From positions 310,001 to 374,000 of the forward strand of contig CAKTEH010000001.1 of the NCBI GenBank assembly GCA_934546935.1: 64,000 nucleotides of DNA. The letters run 5' to 3'. A model generated the notes under the pieces. That model was not told the DNA's origin, made no database searches, and saw only the letters and a program-made list of their open reading frames with translations. Shown here piece after piece: positions 6,893-14,837 of the stretch (positions within the stretch are counted from its first letter, which is position 1; the number at the start of each line of letters is the position of its first letter). The stretch comes from an uncultured Eubacteriales bacterium. Its GTDB lineage: Bacteria > Bacillota > Clostridia > Oscillospirales > QAMX01. Made by a program: the position numbers and the translations under genes.

Positions 6893-7137
6893 GACATACA
6901 AACAGGCATACCCAGTCTAACGCGGCCAATACAAACCGCTCTCAAACCGGGAAATAGCCGATGCTGCAAAGATAACGCTCCGCCCGCAGGCGACAGTCCG
7001 ACGGGTATTCGTCCGCCAGCCCAGGCCAGCCGCGCCGCGAACACAGACTGCCTTCGGCATCGCAGGCCTTTCTTTCCGCCAACCCTCGCACGGTCCTCCC
7101 AGCGGAAATAGCTCATCCTGCAATGCGCCTTTATCTT
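6893..7137 (-). promoter_or_regulatory. Lysine riboswitch (L box)
   Basis: The minus-strand leader between the promoter and dapA contains the conserved L-box pieces in order: AAGATAAAGGCGCATTGCAG near the 5' end, TGCGATGCCGAAGGC in the middle, and GGACTGTCGCCTGCGGGCGG followed by GAGCGTTATC. These match lysine riboswitch consensus segments as I remember them, and the gene served (dapA) is a known target. With the terminator at 6859-6892 it should stop transcription when lysine binds. Confidence 0.9.
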
Positions 7138-7160
7138 AAACACGCTATAAACTTATTTTT

Positions 7161-7189
7161 AGCATACTATACCCTGTATGAAAATGCAA
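7161..7189 (-). promoter_or_regulatory. Promoter of the lysine riboswitch-dapA transcript
   Basis: Minus strand: TTGCAT (7189-7184), 17 bases, TATGCT (7166-7161). It lies just upstream of the first riboswitch bases. Confidence 0.55.
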
Positions 7190-7254
7190 GCTTTTTTCTT
7201 CGTCGCTTTAAACAAATTCTTTTCAGCATTTTAAAAAATTTGCCGCAACAATTG

Positions 7255-8406
7255 TCAATCCCCGCATTTTTGGGGAAGATTTTGGAGAAAAGATGCCAGC
7301 TTATCCATTGCAGTTTCAATTTCCTGCGTCGAATAGCAATAGGAAAAACGGATAAAGCCGTCCGTGCCGAAACAGGAGCCGGGGACGCCGGCAACATGGC
7401 CCTGCTCGATCATGCGTATGCAGAATTGTTCAGAGTGCATGCCGTATTTTTTTATGGAAGGGAAAACATAAAATGCACCATCCGGTTCTGGAAAGGAAAG
7501 CCCCATCGCCCGCAGACGGCTGCACATCAGTGCCCGGCGGACGCGATAGGTATCGAGCATTTCCTTTGGGTCATAGGAAAGCGCGGCGATACAAGCTTTC
7601 TGAGAAAATGCATTTACACAAGAGACGGCCGCAGCATGCATCAGCGACAATGCTGAGATCACTTCTGCGGCTCCCATCAGATATCCGACGCGCCAACCAG
7701 TCATGGCATAGGGCTTAGAGAAGCTCTGGGCAATCAGGATCCGGTCGCGCAGGTCGGTATACTGGGTGAAGCTGTGCGGCTGGGTGTAGAGCAGACGGTT
7801 ATAAACCTCGTCGCATACAATAAATACGGGATAGGCTGCAAGGGCATCATGTATGCCTGCAAGGCAAGCATCGCTTAACACAACGCCGGAGGGATTATTG
7901 GGAGAATTGAGCACGACGGCTTTGGTACGCGGCGAAAGCAGCGCGCGAAGCCGTTCGGGATCGATTTGAAAGTCTGTACATGTTGTATCCAAAAACACCG
8001 GTATTGCGCCGAAAAACAACACGATGGATTCATATAGGGAAAATGCCGGAGTTGGGATGATGACCTCATCCCCGGGATTGAGGATCCCGCCAAGGGCGAT
8101 GAACAGCGCTTCGCTGGCGCCGTTGGTTATGATAATCTCATGCGGGTCATAGGAAAGGCCGTTTTGCTGAGCTTCAAACGCACAGACTGCCTCGCGAAGC
8201 TCGCCGTCACCGGTATTGGGAGGGTAATGCGTTGCGCCATGCTCCAGCGCCTGTATGCAGGCGGCGCGGACTGGCGCGGGGGTGTCAAAATCCGGTTCGC
8301 CGATTGTCAACATGGAGCAGTCCGGTGTTGCGCGGGCAAGCGCAGTAAAACGGCGGATACCACTTGGACGCAGGGCGGAAAGGTTATGATTCATGGAGGG
8401 CAGCAT
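7255..8406 (-). CDS. patA: Pyridoxal-phosphate aminotransferase, likely N-acetyl-LL-DAP aminotransferase
   Basis: Fold-type I aminotransferase, 383 residues. Conserved parts: NSPNNPSG, CDEVYNRL and the PLP-lysine motif SFSKPYAMTGWRVGY (K about 231). Related enzymes act on many amino acids. Here the immediate upstream N-acetyl-DAP deacetylase and the nearby dapH, dapA and lysA indicate that it makes N-acetyl-diaminopimelate from the keto acid in the acetylase branch. ATG 8406 is preceded by AAAGGTGG at 5 bases; GTG 8415 and ATG 8394 are alternatives. It follows the deacetylase by 11 bases, so the two form one operon. Confidence 0.85.
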   Translation of the reverse strand: MLPSMNHNLSALRPSGIRRFTALARATPDCSMLTIGEPDFDTPAPVRAACIQALEHGATHYPPNTGDGELREAVCAFEAQQNGLSYDPHEIIITNGASEALFIALGGILNPGDEVIIPTPAFSLYESIVLFFGAIPVFLDTTCTDFQIDPERLRALLSPRTKAVVLNSPNNPSGVVLSDACLAGIHDALAAYPVFIVCDEVYNRLLYTQPHSFTQYTDLRDRILIAQSFSKPYAMTGWRVGYLMGAAEVISALSLMHAAAVSCVNAFSQKACIAALSYDPKEMLDTYRVRRALMCSRLRAMGLSFPEPDGAFYVFPSIKKYGMHSEQFCIRMIEQGHVAGVPGSCFGTDGFIRFSYCYSTQEIETAMDKLASFLQNLPQKCGD

Positions 8407-8417
8407 ATGGACCACCT

Positions 8418-9533
8418 TTATCGTTGAATTTGCATCATGGCGGATGTATCAAAATTCTCAGCAAGCGTTTCCCAGAAATCTGCGCCTTTGAGCAGGATCT
8501 CCTCGTTGAAATCAAAGGTATCGGCATGCAGTGCAGGCGTATTCCCGGTACCCAGGAAGAAAAACAGGCCTGGCAAAGTCTTTTGATACCAGGAAAAATC
8601 TTCGCTGATCATTACAGGTTTTTCCAGTTCGCAAAAAGCTGCAGCAGCTTTGGCCGCGCGGTACAGGGCCGGCGGATTGATTACCGCCGGGTATCCGTCG
8701 CTGAACTGGATTTGCGTCTGTGTGCCAAATGCAGCATCTGTGTGTACTGCTGCATCCTCTACGCCGCGGCGCAGGGCGCAGTAGGTTTCATCCTGAAAAG
8801 CGCGCAGGGTACCGTAAAGCGTCGTCTTTCCGCTGACTGCATTGCGGACTTCGCCGCTTTCCATGCGGCCAAAGCTGAGCAGGCGGAATACGTGAGGCGG
8901 AAAAGCGTGTTCAAGTGCCTGGGAACGTTGGTAAAAATCCACGCCTGCGGCCAGTGCATCTACACCATCCTCACGCCGGGCAATGTGGCTCGAGCGGCCC
9001 TTAATGTGCACGGTAACTTCACAGGAACGGCTCATCATTTCTCCCGGCCGCGAGGCTACAGCGCCCGGCACAAGGCCCGGCCACAGATGCATGCCAAAAA
9101 TTGCACGGACCTGAAAACGCCCGAATACGCCGCTTTCACAGATTAATTTGGCGCCGCCAATGGTTTCCTCTGCAGGTTGGAATACGAGCAGGATATTATG
9201 AGGCAATGCAGTCCGGCAGTCGATGCGGCGCGCCAGCTCCAGAAGCATTGCCATATGGCCGTCATGGCCGCAGGCATGCATGCATCCCGGGTGTCGGGAT
9301 ACAAAAGCAAGCCCGGTATTCTCTGAAATGGGAAGTGCATCGGCGTCGCTGCGAAAAGCGATGGTATCGATTTGGCCGAAATCAAAAAATGCGCAAAGCG
9401 CGCTTTGTGATGGAGAGAAAACCTGGCACGACAGGCGTGAGAGCGCACTGCGGAGATAAGCCATGGTTTTCGGGAGGTTAAGGTCAAGTTCGGGAATGGC
9501 ATGCAGCGCACGCCGGTCCTCAAAAATCTGCAT
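8418..9533 (-). CDS. M20-family amidohydrolase, likely N-acetyldiaminopimelate deacetylase
   Basis: A 371-residue metallopeptidase-fold deacylase, predicted to release acetate from N-acetyl-LL-diaminopimelate in the cytoplasm. Metal ligands are evident: HACGHDGH (86-93), D in RSDADALP, the PAEE pair (122-123), FGMHLWP, and a late ALHADTFDFNE. The opening LHAIPELD is typical of the family. Start ATG 9533 follows GGAGG. The gene heads an operon with patA and is divergent from lysA-dapH, which supports the DAP role over hippurate or IAA-amino-acid hydrolysis. Confidence 0.85.
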   Translation of the reverse strand: MQIFEDRRALHAIPELDLNLPKTMAYLRSALSRLSCQVFSPSQSALCAFFDFGQIDTIAFRSDADALPISENTGLAFVSRHPGCMHACGHDGHMAMLLELARRIDCRTALPHNILLVFQPAEETIGGAKLICESGVFGRFQVRAIFGMHLWPGLVPGAVASRPGEMMSRSCEVTVHIKGRSSHIARREDGVDALAAGVDFYQRSQALEHAFPPHVFRLLSFGRMESGEVRNAVSGKTTLYGTLRAFQDETYCALRRGVEDAAVHTDAAFGTQTQIQFSDGYPAVINPPALYRAAKAAAAFCELEKPVMISEDFSWYQKTLPGLFFFLGTGNTPALHADTFDFNEEILLKGADFWETLAENFDTSAMMQIQR

Positions 9534-9565
9534 GGAACGCCTCCAGCCTTATTTTTTGCATTTTC

Positions 9566-9594
9566 AGTGTAGCATAGCGGGGTGTCGTTGTCAA
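9566..9594 (-). promoter_or_regulatory. Promoter of deacetylase-patA operon
   Basis: Minus strand: TTGACA (9594-9589), 17 bases, TACACT (9571-9566), about 30 bases before the ATG. Confidence 0.75.
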
Positions 9595-9644
9595 TTTATT
9601 TAGGGAGCGCGCTGTGATCAGCACTTTTTTTGTTATACAAGACA

Positions 9645-9673
9645 TTGAAACATATGCAAATGGATGATATGAT
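9645..9673 (+). promoter_or_regulatory. Promoter of lysA-dapH
   Basis: TTGAAA 9645-9650, 17 bases, TATGAT 9668-9673. The leader to ATG 9801 is about 120 bases and contains a hairpin (CTCTTTTCC / GGAAAGAG near 9747-9766), which could matter for regulation, but no known riboswitch is recognised. Confidence 0.6.
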
Positions 9674-9800
9674 AAGGACAGTTCCCGGCCTGGCTGCCAT
9701 TTTGGATGCGTCTGTCCGTGCCGGCCAGATTTTTCCGCTGCATATCTCTTTTCCCTTTTGGAAAGAGCAGTATGCGTGCGCATTTTTTGAGGAAAACCAT

Positions 9801-11090
9801 ATGATTTGTGAGAATGTTAAAAACCTTGCAGGGCGTCTGCAATTTGCGGGGCACGATGTTGGCGCTTTGGCACGTCAATACGGAACGCCGGCGTATTTTC
9901 TGGATGAACAGCGAATCCGTAAGAATTGCCGGATGTATAAACATGCAATGAATGCAGGCTTTGAAAAAGCGCTGCCGCTTTATGCTTCCAAAGCGCTGTG
10001 CTGCAGGCGGGTGCTGGAAATCGTTGCGGAGGAAGGCTTGGGTATCGATGTAGTATCCGCAGGCGAGCTGTATATGGCACGGCTTGCAGGCGTTAGAATG
10101 GATCGTACCTTTTTCCATGGCTGTTCCAAATCCGATGCGGAAATATATTATGGGGTTGAAAACGGCGTCGGGTATTTTATCGTCGACGGAGAGGACGAGC
10201 TTTTAGCGCTTGCGCGCATTGCCGGGGAAAAGGGGGTGCGGCAGAAAGTACTGCTGCGTCTGACCCCAGGGATTGATCCGCATACCTTCGAGGCAGTGGC
10301 TACAGGGCAGTTGGATTCCAAATTTGGCGTCCCGATTGAAACTGGACAGGCGGAAGCTTTTTTGTGCCTTGCGCTTTCCCTTCCGGATATCGAGGTTTGC
10401 GGCTACCATGCGCATGTCGGGTCGCAGGTGTTTGAAAGCTCGGTTTTCCGTGATACAGCCGATGCCATGCTTGCATTTGTCTGTCTGATGCGGGATAAGC
10501 TTGGTTTTATGCCGGGAATTCTGAATCTCGGCGGCGGATATGGCGTGCGCTATGTGGAATCGGATCCGCATGTGGATATCGCATGGGAAATTTCCAAGGT
10601 GGCAGGATATATCCGGCGCTGCTGCGCGCAGCTTGGGATGCCGGTTCCGGCAATATTGATGGAACCGGGCCGCAGCATTGTCGCGGATGCGGGGTTGACT
10701 GCGTATACCGTTGAAGCGGTGAAACGTATCCCGGGCTCCAGGGATTATCTTTGTGTTGACGGCGGGATGGCGGACAATCCCCGTTATGCCCTCTACGGTG
10801 CAGCCTATACGGTCCTTGCGCCGGAGCATATGGATGCGCCGCGGGATTTTATATGTACGATCGGCGGGCATTGCTGCGAATCCGGCGATATGATTCAGGA
10901 AAATGTGCCGATGCCGCGTCTTTCCCGCGGGGATTTGGTTGCGGTTTTAACAACAGGCGCGTATAATCATTCTATGGCGTCGAACTATAACAATGTGCCG
11001 CGTCCGCCGGTTGTGATGCTTGACGGCGCGCGTACCTATATTGCAGTACGCCGTGAGACCTATGGGGATATGGCATCCCGTGAACAATAG
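9801..11090 (+). CDS. lysA: Diaminopimelate decarboxylase
   Basis: Decarboxylates meso-diaminopimelate to lysine using PLP (alanine-racemase fold). 429 residues. The PLP lysine is K64 in YASKAL; later motifs GYHAHVGSQ, LNLGGGYG, EPGRSIVADAG and the substrate Cys region GGHCCESGD are all present. ATG 9801 has GAGGAAA upstream and gives the usual N-terminus; the frame stays open further upstream through the promoter, but that extension is not conserved-looking. dapH follows after 19 bases. Confidence 0.96.
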   Translation: MICENVKNLAGRLQFAGHDVGALARQYGTPAYFLDEQRIRKNCRMYKHAMNAGFEKALPLYASKALCCRRVLEIVAEEGLGIDVVSAGELYMARLAGVRMDRTFFHGCSKSDAEIYYGVENGVGYFIVDGEDELLALARIAGEKGVRQKVLLRLTPGIDPHTFEAVATGQLDSKFGVPIETGQAEAFLCLALSLPDIEVCGYHAHVGSQVFESSVFRDTADAMLAFVCLMRDKLGFMPGILNLGGGYGVRYVESDPHVDIAWEISKVAGYIRRCCAQLGMPVPAILMEPGRSIVADAGLTAYTVEAVKRIPGSRDYLCVDGGMADNPRYALYGAAYTVLAPEHMDAPRDFICTIGGHCCESGDMIQENVPMPRLSRGDLVAVLTTGAYNHSMASNYNNVPRPPVVMLDGARTYIAVRRETYGDMASREQ

Positions 11091-11109
11091 AAAAAGGAGA
11101 ATGCAGGCG

Positions 11110-11808
11110 ATGAATGCACAGGAAATTATCGAATATATCCGCACCTCAGAGAAAAAGACGCCAGTTAAACTTTATGTATGGGAATCTGCTCCTGTTTCGT
11201 TCCCCGGGGCCAAGGTGTTTTCTGCGGGCAAGGGCTGCAAAATCGTTTTTGGAGACTGGCGTGATATTTTGCCGGTGCTGGAGGAAAATGCAGCCAGCAT
11301 TACGGATGTTGTAATTGAAAATGATTGCCGCAACAGCGCGATCCCGCTTCTGGATATGAAAAATATTAACGCCCGTATTGAACCGGGCGCGATTATCCGG
11401 GAGCAGGTGAGCATCGGCGACGGTGCGGTGATTATGATGGGTGCGATCATCAATATTGGCGCTCAAATCGGAGAAGGCACAATGATCGATATGGGCGCCG
11501 TGCTTGGCGGCCGTGCGACGGTTGGGAAGCACTGCCATGTTGGCGCGGGAGCGGTTCTGGCCGGTGTTATTGAACCGGCAAGCGCAACGCCGGTGATTGT
11601 TGAAGATGATGTGCTCATCGGAGCCAATGCGGTTGTTATTGAAGGCGTGCGCATCGGCCGCGGCGCTGTAGTTGCTGCAGGAGCCGTGGTAATCCGCGAT
11701 GTGGAGCCGGGGATGGTTGTCGCAGGTGTACCGGCGCGTGTTGTCAAGCAAAAGGATCAGCAGGCGGCAGATAAGACTGCGTTGATCGATGCGCTGCGCG
11801 AGCTGTAA
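11110..11808 (+). CDS. dapH: Tetrahydrodipicolinate N-acetyltransferase
   Basis: Acetylates tetrahydrodipicolinate, defining the acetylase variant of the DAP pathway. 232 residues: an N-terminal DapH domain (NAQEIIEYIRTSEKKTPVKL) followed by a left-handed beta-helix of hexapeptide repeats (about residues 85-200; IGDGAVIMMGAIINIG, GVRIGRGAVVAAGAVV). Two ATGs lie near the ribosome binding site; 11110 has the better spacing from AAGGAGA, while 11101 is too close. Co-transcribed with lysA and ended by a strong hairpin. Confidence 0.95.
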   Translation: MNAQEIIEYIRTSEKKTPVKLYVWESAPVSFPGAKVFSAGKGCKIVFGDWRDILPVLEENAASITDVVIENDCRNSAIPLLDMKNINARIEPGAIIREQVSIGDGAVIMMGAIINIGAQIGEGTMIDMGAVLGGRATVGKHCHVGAGAVLAGVIEPASATPVIVEDDVLIGANAVVIEGVRIGRGAVVAAGAVVIRDVEPGMVVAGVPARVVKQKDQQAADKTALIDALREL

Positions 11809-11813
11809 TGGAA

Positions 11814-11846
11814 AAAGCGCCTGATGGAAATCCCATCAGGCGCTTT
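11814..11846. terminator. Bidirectional terminator between dapH and CBS gene
   Basis: A 14-pair perfect stem (AAAGCGCCTGATGG / CCATCAGGCGCTTT) with a 5-base loop. Confidence 0.85.
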
Positions 11847-11850
11847 GGTT

Positions 11851-12279
11851 TCAGAATCCGTGATCGGGCTCTGTAATGCCGGTCAATGTCTGCGACGCCT
11901 CCATTTTGTACAGGTCGCTGTGTACGATATCTGCCAACGAAATCACGCCGACGATATGCCCGCCGGTTACAACCGGGAGACGCCGGACCTGTTCACCTGC
12001 CATAATACGCGCCGCATTACGCACATCTTCGTCCGGATGCACCGAAACTACGCCGCGGGTCATAACCTCGCGTACCGTGGTTTTGGATGGGTCGGAGCGG
12101 GTAGCTACGCAGCGGGTAACAATGTCGCGGTCGGTCAGCATGCCGATGACAATGCCGTCTGTGCCGCAGACAGGGGCAGAACCGATATCGTTTTTCCCCA
12201 GGATCCGGGAGGCTTCGGTCACCGGGCAGTCCGGAGGAAGCGTTACGGCCTGCGTATTCATCAGATCGGAAACTTTCAT
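11851..12279 (-). CDS. Paired CBS-domain protein
   Basis: A 142-residue stand-alone CBS (Bateman) module. Two CBS repeats are seen: MKVSDLMNTQAVTLPPDCPV with IGMLTDRDIV, and VREVMTRGVVSVHPDEDV with VGVISLADIV. Such proteins usually sense adenosine nucleotides; the partner is unknown. ATG 12279 is chosen because GGAAAGGAGTG precedes it. It is transcribed toward the shared terminator with dapH and lies opposite the tRNA-Gly gene. Confidence 0.88.
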   Translation of the reverse strand: MKVSDLMNTQAVTLPPDCPVTEASRILGKNDIGSAPVCGTDGIVIGMLTDRDIVTRCVATRSDPSKTTVREVMTRGVVSVHPDEDVRNAARIMAGEQVRRLPVVTGGHIVGVISLADIVHSDLYKMEASQTLTGITEPDHGF

Positions 12280-12372
12280 GTAAATGGTCACTCCTTTCCC
12301 GAATAGTTTTCGCAGCTTTGGCAAAATCATGCATGTCCAGGAAGAAAAAACCTGTTTGCTGCAAAAAAATAC

Positions 12373-12401
12373 TTGCTTTTCCATTGGGTTTGCGGTATAC
12401 T
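12373..12401 (+). promoter_or_regulatory. Promoter of tRNA-Gly
   Basis: TTGCTT 12373-12378, 17 bases, TATACT 12396-12401, about 17 bases before the tRNA 5' end. Confidence 0.75.
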
Positions 12402-12417
12402 ATAGATGTTAGTTTTT

Positions 12418-12491
12418 GCGGGTGTAGTTCAATGGCAGAACATCAGCTTCCCAAGCTGAATACGAGGGTTCGATTCCCTTCACCCGCTCCA
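12418..12491 (+). tRNA. tRNA-Gly (anticodon CCC)
   Basis: A full cloverleaf can be drawn: acceptor GCGGGTG/CACCCGC, anticodon stem TCAGC/GCTGA with loop TTCCCAA (anticodon CCC, reads GGG), T arm GAGGGTTCGATTCCCTT and encoded CCA at 12489-12491. It has its own promoter and a following terminator. Confidence 0.96.
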
Positions 12492-12493
12492 TG

Positions 12494-12550
12494 ACTGGAC
12501 ACCAGTTTTGATACATTTGCGTATCCGAATGGGTGTCCAGTTTTTCTTTT
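12494..12550 (+). terminator. Terminator after tRNA-Gly
   Basis: Stem ACTGGACACC (12494-12503) / GGTGTCCAGT with a loop of about 27 bases, then TTTTTCTTTT. Confidence 0.8.
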
Positions 12551-12572
12551 AAGCATTACGGAGGAAAATGTT

Positions 12573-13034
12573 ATGAGGAGGATTCGAAACTCTGCAAAAG
12601 CACTTATCATCAAAGACGGAAAAATGGCCGCTATCAAAATCAGAGATGCTGGTGAAGAATGGTATATTATGCCTGGTGGTGGTCAAGAAGCAGAAGAAAC
12701 GCTAAATGAAGCTGTTTGCCGTGAAGTATCAGAGGAATTAGGTATTGCTATAGAGTGCAAAGAATTGCTTTTTGTAGTGGAAGGTGTTCATGGCGAAACC
12801 TTTCATCGTGTCGATTTAATTTTTTCTTGTGAATATATTGATAACATGCTAGATGCTGTTCTTCATGGAGATACGAATCAAGTCGGCATAGGATGGCTGG
12901 ATATTTCTACGCTTAATTTGCAGCCCTTGTATCCTTCGAAATTAAGACGACAGATTATGAATTATTATCAAGGGAAACCATACAAAGTATATCTTGGAAA
13001 CGAAGAAGCCGGTGATCCGGAATGTCTGGATTAG
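12573..13034 (+). CDS. Nudix hydrolase
   Basis: A 153-residue protein with a clear Nudix box (GGGQEAEETLNEAVCREVSE followed by ELGI), the Mg-binding signature for hydrolysing nucleoside-diphosphate-linked compounds. The substrate cannot be named. ATG 12573 follows ACGGAGGAA. Base composition is visibly more AT-rich than the dap genes, and it sits just after a tRNA gene, which fits local acquisition. Confidence 0.9.
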   Translation: MRRIRNSAKALIIKDGKMAAIKIRDAGEEWYIMPGGGQEAEETLNEAVCREVSEELGIAIECKELLFVVEGVHGETFHRVDLIFSCEYIDNMLDAVLHGDTNQVGIGWLDISTLNLQPLYPSKLRRQIMNYYQGKPYKVYLGNEEAGDPECLD

Positions 13035-13148
13035 AAGTATGCAGCATCTTCTGCAAATACGGTGTGCACCATTTAACGATTTCCAAACATTTTAACGGAA
13101 AGGTGACAAGGTGTGCATTTCGTATCAAAATAGGTCTTTAGTTTCACG

Positions 13149-13190
13149 AAAAAGGCTTTTTTGTCTGTTTGGCAAAAGAGCCTTTTTTTC
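13149..13190 (+). terminator. Terminator downstream of Nudix gene
   Basis: Stem AAAAAGGCTTTTTTG / CAAAAGAGCCTTTTTTT in an otherwise gene-free stretch. Confidence 0.8.
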
Positions 13191-13359
13191 AAACTACGTG
13201 TGCGGTACATAAGGGATACTTTGCATCGTGAAACTGCTGCATAGTGGAGTGCCTGCGGGCGTGATACACTTAACTTTATGCGGGTGCAGCCAAAACATCA
13301 CGAAATATTGCAGGTTCGCATAATTTGATATATTTTGCTGAACCAGGAGCTGTGCCGCC

Positions 13360-13446
13360 ATGTCAGGAAGCAAGTCAAAAGTCCGATCCACGGATTTTGC
13401 AGTATCCATCATTAACATTGCCAACACCTGGGAGTGTATGAAATGA
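13360..13446 (+). pseudogene. Possible N-terminal remnant of a four-helix-bundle protein
   Basis: A 28-codon frame (MSGSKSKVRSTDFAVSIINI, then ANTWECMK) resembles the start of the four-helix-bundle (23S intervening-sequence protein) family, where a K-S-x-x-F-A-x-x-I-I/V-N pattern opens the first helix. It stops early and overlaps the next gene. The rest of 13035-13359 shows only the terminator and no other frame I can support. Confidence 0.3.
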
Positions 13447-13736
13447 AGACCTACACCATTTGCGGCAGTATGCGGTTTGAAAAAGAAATGATGGAAATCG
13501 CATATGACCTTGAAGCTCATAAAGGGTATAACATTTTACAGTGTGTTTATTGTAATAAAACGACTGCTCCAACAGAGCGGGAGCTTGCCCAGCTTGCAGA
13601 GGCGCATTACAAGAAAATTGACTTGAGTGATGGGATTCATGTTGTAAATATGGATGGCTGCATTGGGGAAGCAGTTAAAAATGAAATTGCGTATGCCCTC
13701 AAGCATAATAAAGAGATCCTGTATCACTGCATCTGA
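13443..13736 (+). CDS. Nucleoside 2-deoxyribosyltransferase-like protein (DUF4406-type)
   Basis: A 97-residue protein beginning MKTYTICGSMRFEKEMMEIA. The ICGSMRF start and later DGIHVVNMDGCIG fit the Rossmann-like nucleoside 2-deoxyribosyltransferase superfamily. The glycine-rich loop and a D-G-x-H-V-V-N strand are seen, but I cannot assign a substrate. ATG 13443 is used with GGGAG nine bases upstream; a GTG at 13434 is in frame. A hairpin follows at 13817-13855. Confidence 0.7.
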   Translation: MKTYTICGSMRFEKEMMEIAYDLEAHKGYNILQCVYCNKTTAPTERELAQLAEAHYKKIDLSDGIHVVNMDGCIGEAVKNEIAYALKHNKEILYHCI

Positions 13737-13816
13737 CGTATTCTGCCATATTGCATGTTGTCACATTGCTTTTAGCCGCTCTTGCTTTATTTCTGTCCCG
13801 TTTGGATAGTTTTTCG

Positions 13817-13855
13817 TATGCGGAGGCAAAATCTGCTTTGCTCCCGCATTTTTTA
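13817..13855 (+). terminator. Probable terminator
   Basis: Imperfect stem ATGCGGAGGCAAA / TTTGCTCCCGCAT followed by TTTTTTAT. The remainder of 13737-14062 shows no supportable gene. Confidence 0.6.
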
Positions 13856-14062
13856 TATGGAAAACGTGTTCTGCCCCAATTTCCTGTCTCTCATTTCTTG
13901 GTTGCCTTACGAACGCTGGATGTAGTTTGATGGGACGTCCGCAGCGGTACTCTCTGTGACTTGAAGGGATACCCGCTTTTGCTACTCGCAATATGGCCGG
14001 ATGTCGTTTTTGCAGATACGTATTGCGGCAGGAATATGGTTTTTATTTATGGGAATGGAGGG

Positions 14063-14641
14063 ATGGGATTGAAAAAAGGCATTATTATTTTTGGCCCGGC
14101 AGGTGCGGGCAAAACAATGCTTGGGAAACAGGCGGCACAGCAGCTCGGTATTTTATTCGTTGATATTGATGATTATATTTGGAGAAAAGATACGGAAATT
14201 CCGTTTACGGTTATGCATTCGCGTGAAGAAAAAATAAACGGGCTTATAGATGCAATTTCCCAAACGGATCGTTTTGTCATGGCGGGGTCGATGGACAGCT
14301 TCCATGCGCATTTCGATCCGTTCTTTTGTCTCGGCGTACATTTGGATGCCCCTCCAGGGCTACGTATAGAAAGGGTCCATCAAAGGGAGTATGAGAGGTT
14401 TGGAGACAGGATCCTGGAGGGCGGCGATATGTATGAAGCCCATCAACGTTTTTTGGCCGATGTGGCTGCTTATGATGCAGGCGGCGGGTCTATGAGTGCT
14501 GCCGTGCATAATCAATGGGCGGAATCTCTAAAATGCCCAGTTCTGAAACTGGATGGGAGCAAGGATTTTTCCGGTAATCTGCGTATGCTTATCGACTACT
14601 ATTTGGAACGCGCGCCTTTTGGGAATCCGCACGATTTTTAA
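14063..14641 (+). CDS. P-loop NTPase / nucleotide-kinase-like protein
   Basis: A 192-residue protein with a Walker A motif at the start (IIIFGPAGAGKTML) and a kinase-like layout (FVDIDDYIW, later VHLDAPPGLRIERV). It looks like the adenylate-kinase/AAA_18 type of small ATPases that phosphorylate small molecules or nucleotides; the substrate is unknown. The start is ATG 14063 or, better spaced from GGAGGG, TTG 14069. The end of the gene lies in a long inverted repeat (14607-14665). Confidence 0.75.
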   Translation: MGLKKGIIIFGPAGAGKTMLGKQAAQQLGILFVDIDDYIWRKDTEIPFTVMHSREEKINGLIDAISQTDRFVMAGSMDSFHAHFDPFFCLGVHLDAPPGLRIERVHQREYERFGDRILEGGDMYEAHQRFLADVAAYDAGGGSMSAAVHNQWAESLKCPVLKLDGSKDFSGNLRMLIDYYLERAPFGNPHDF

Positions 14642-14665
14642 CAGGATTCCCAAAGTGCGCGCGGT
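14607..14665. repeat. Inverted repeat spanning the stop codon
   Basis: GCGCGCCTTTTGGGAATCC on one side and GGATTCCCAAAGTGCGCGC on the other, with the stop codon in the loop region. No U tract follows, so it may stabilise the mRNA end rather than act as a classical terminator. Confidence 0.7.
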
Positions 14666-14837
14666 TAAAACCCCTTGTTTGAAGCTGTCGAAACGCTTGT
14701 AGTCTCTCCCTTGCTGCAAAAACGCAACGTCCGGTTGCGCGAATGTAAGTCCGATTTGGTAGACGGATTCATATGCCGGCTGTTATAATAGGGACGGTGA
14801 AAACAGGGTTTGTGTATAGCGAGGAGAGGAGAAGAAA

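Noticed and set aside
10203..10871. Long minus-strand frame inside lysA.
   Set aside because: Antisense to a conserved gene with good codon structure; its own product is Arg/His-rich and matches nothing.
13761..13991. 76-codon minus-strand frame in the gap before the P-loop gene.
   Set aside because: No ribosome binding site and no recognisable family; it overlaps the probable terminator of the upstream gene.
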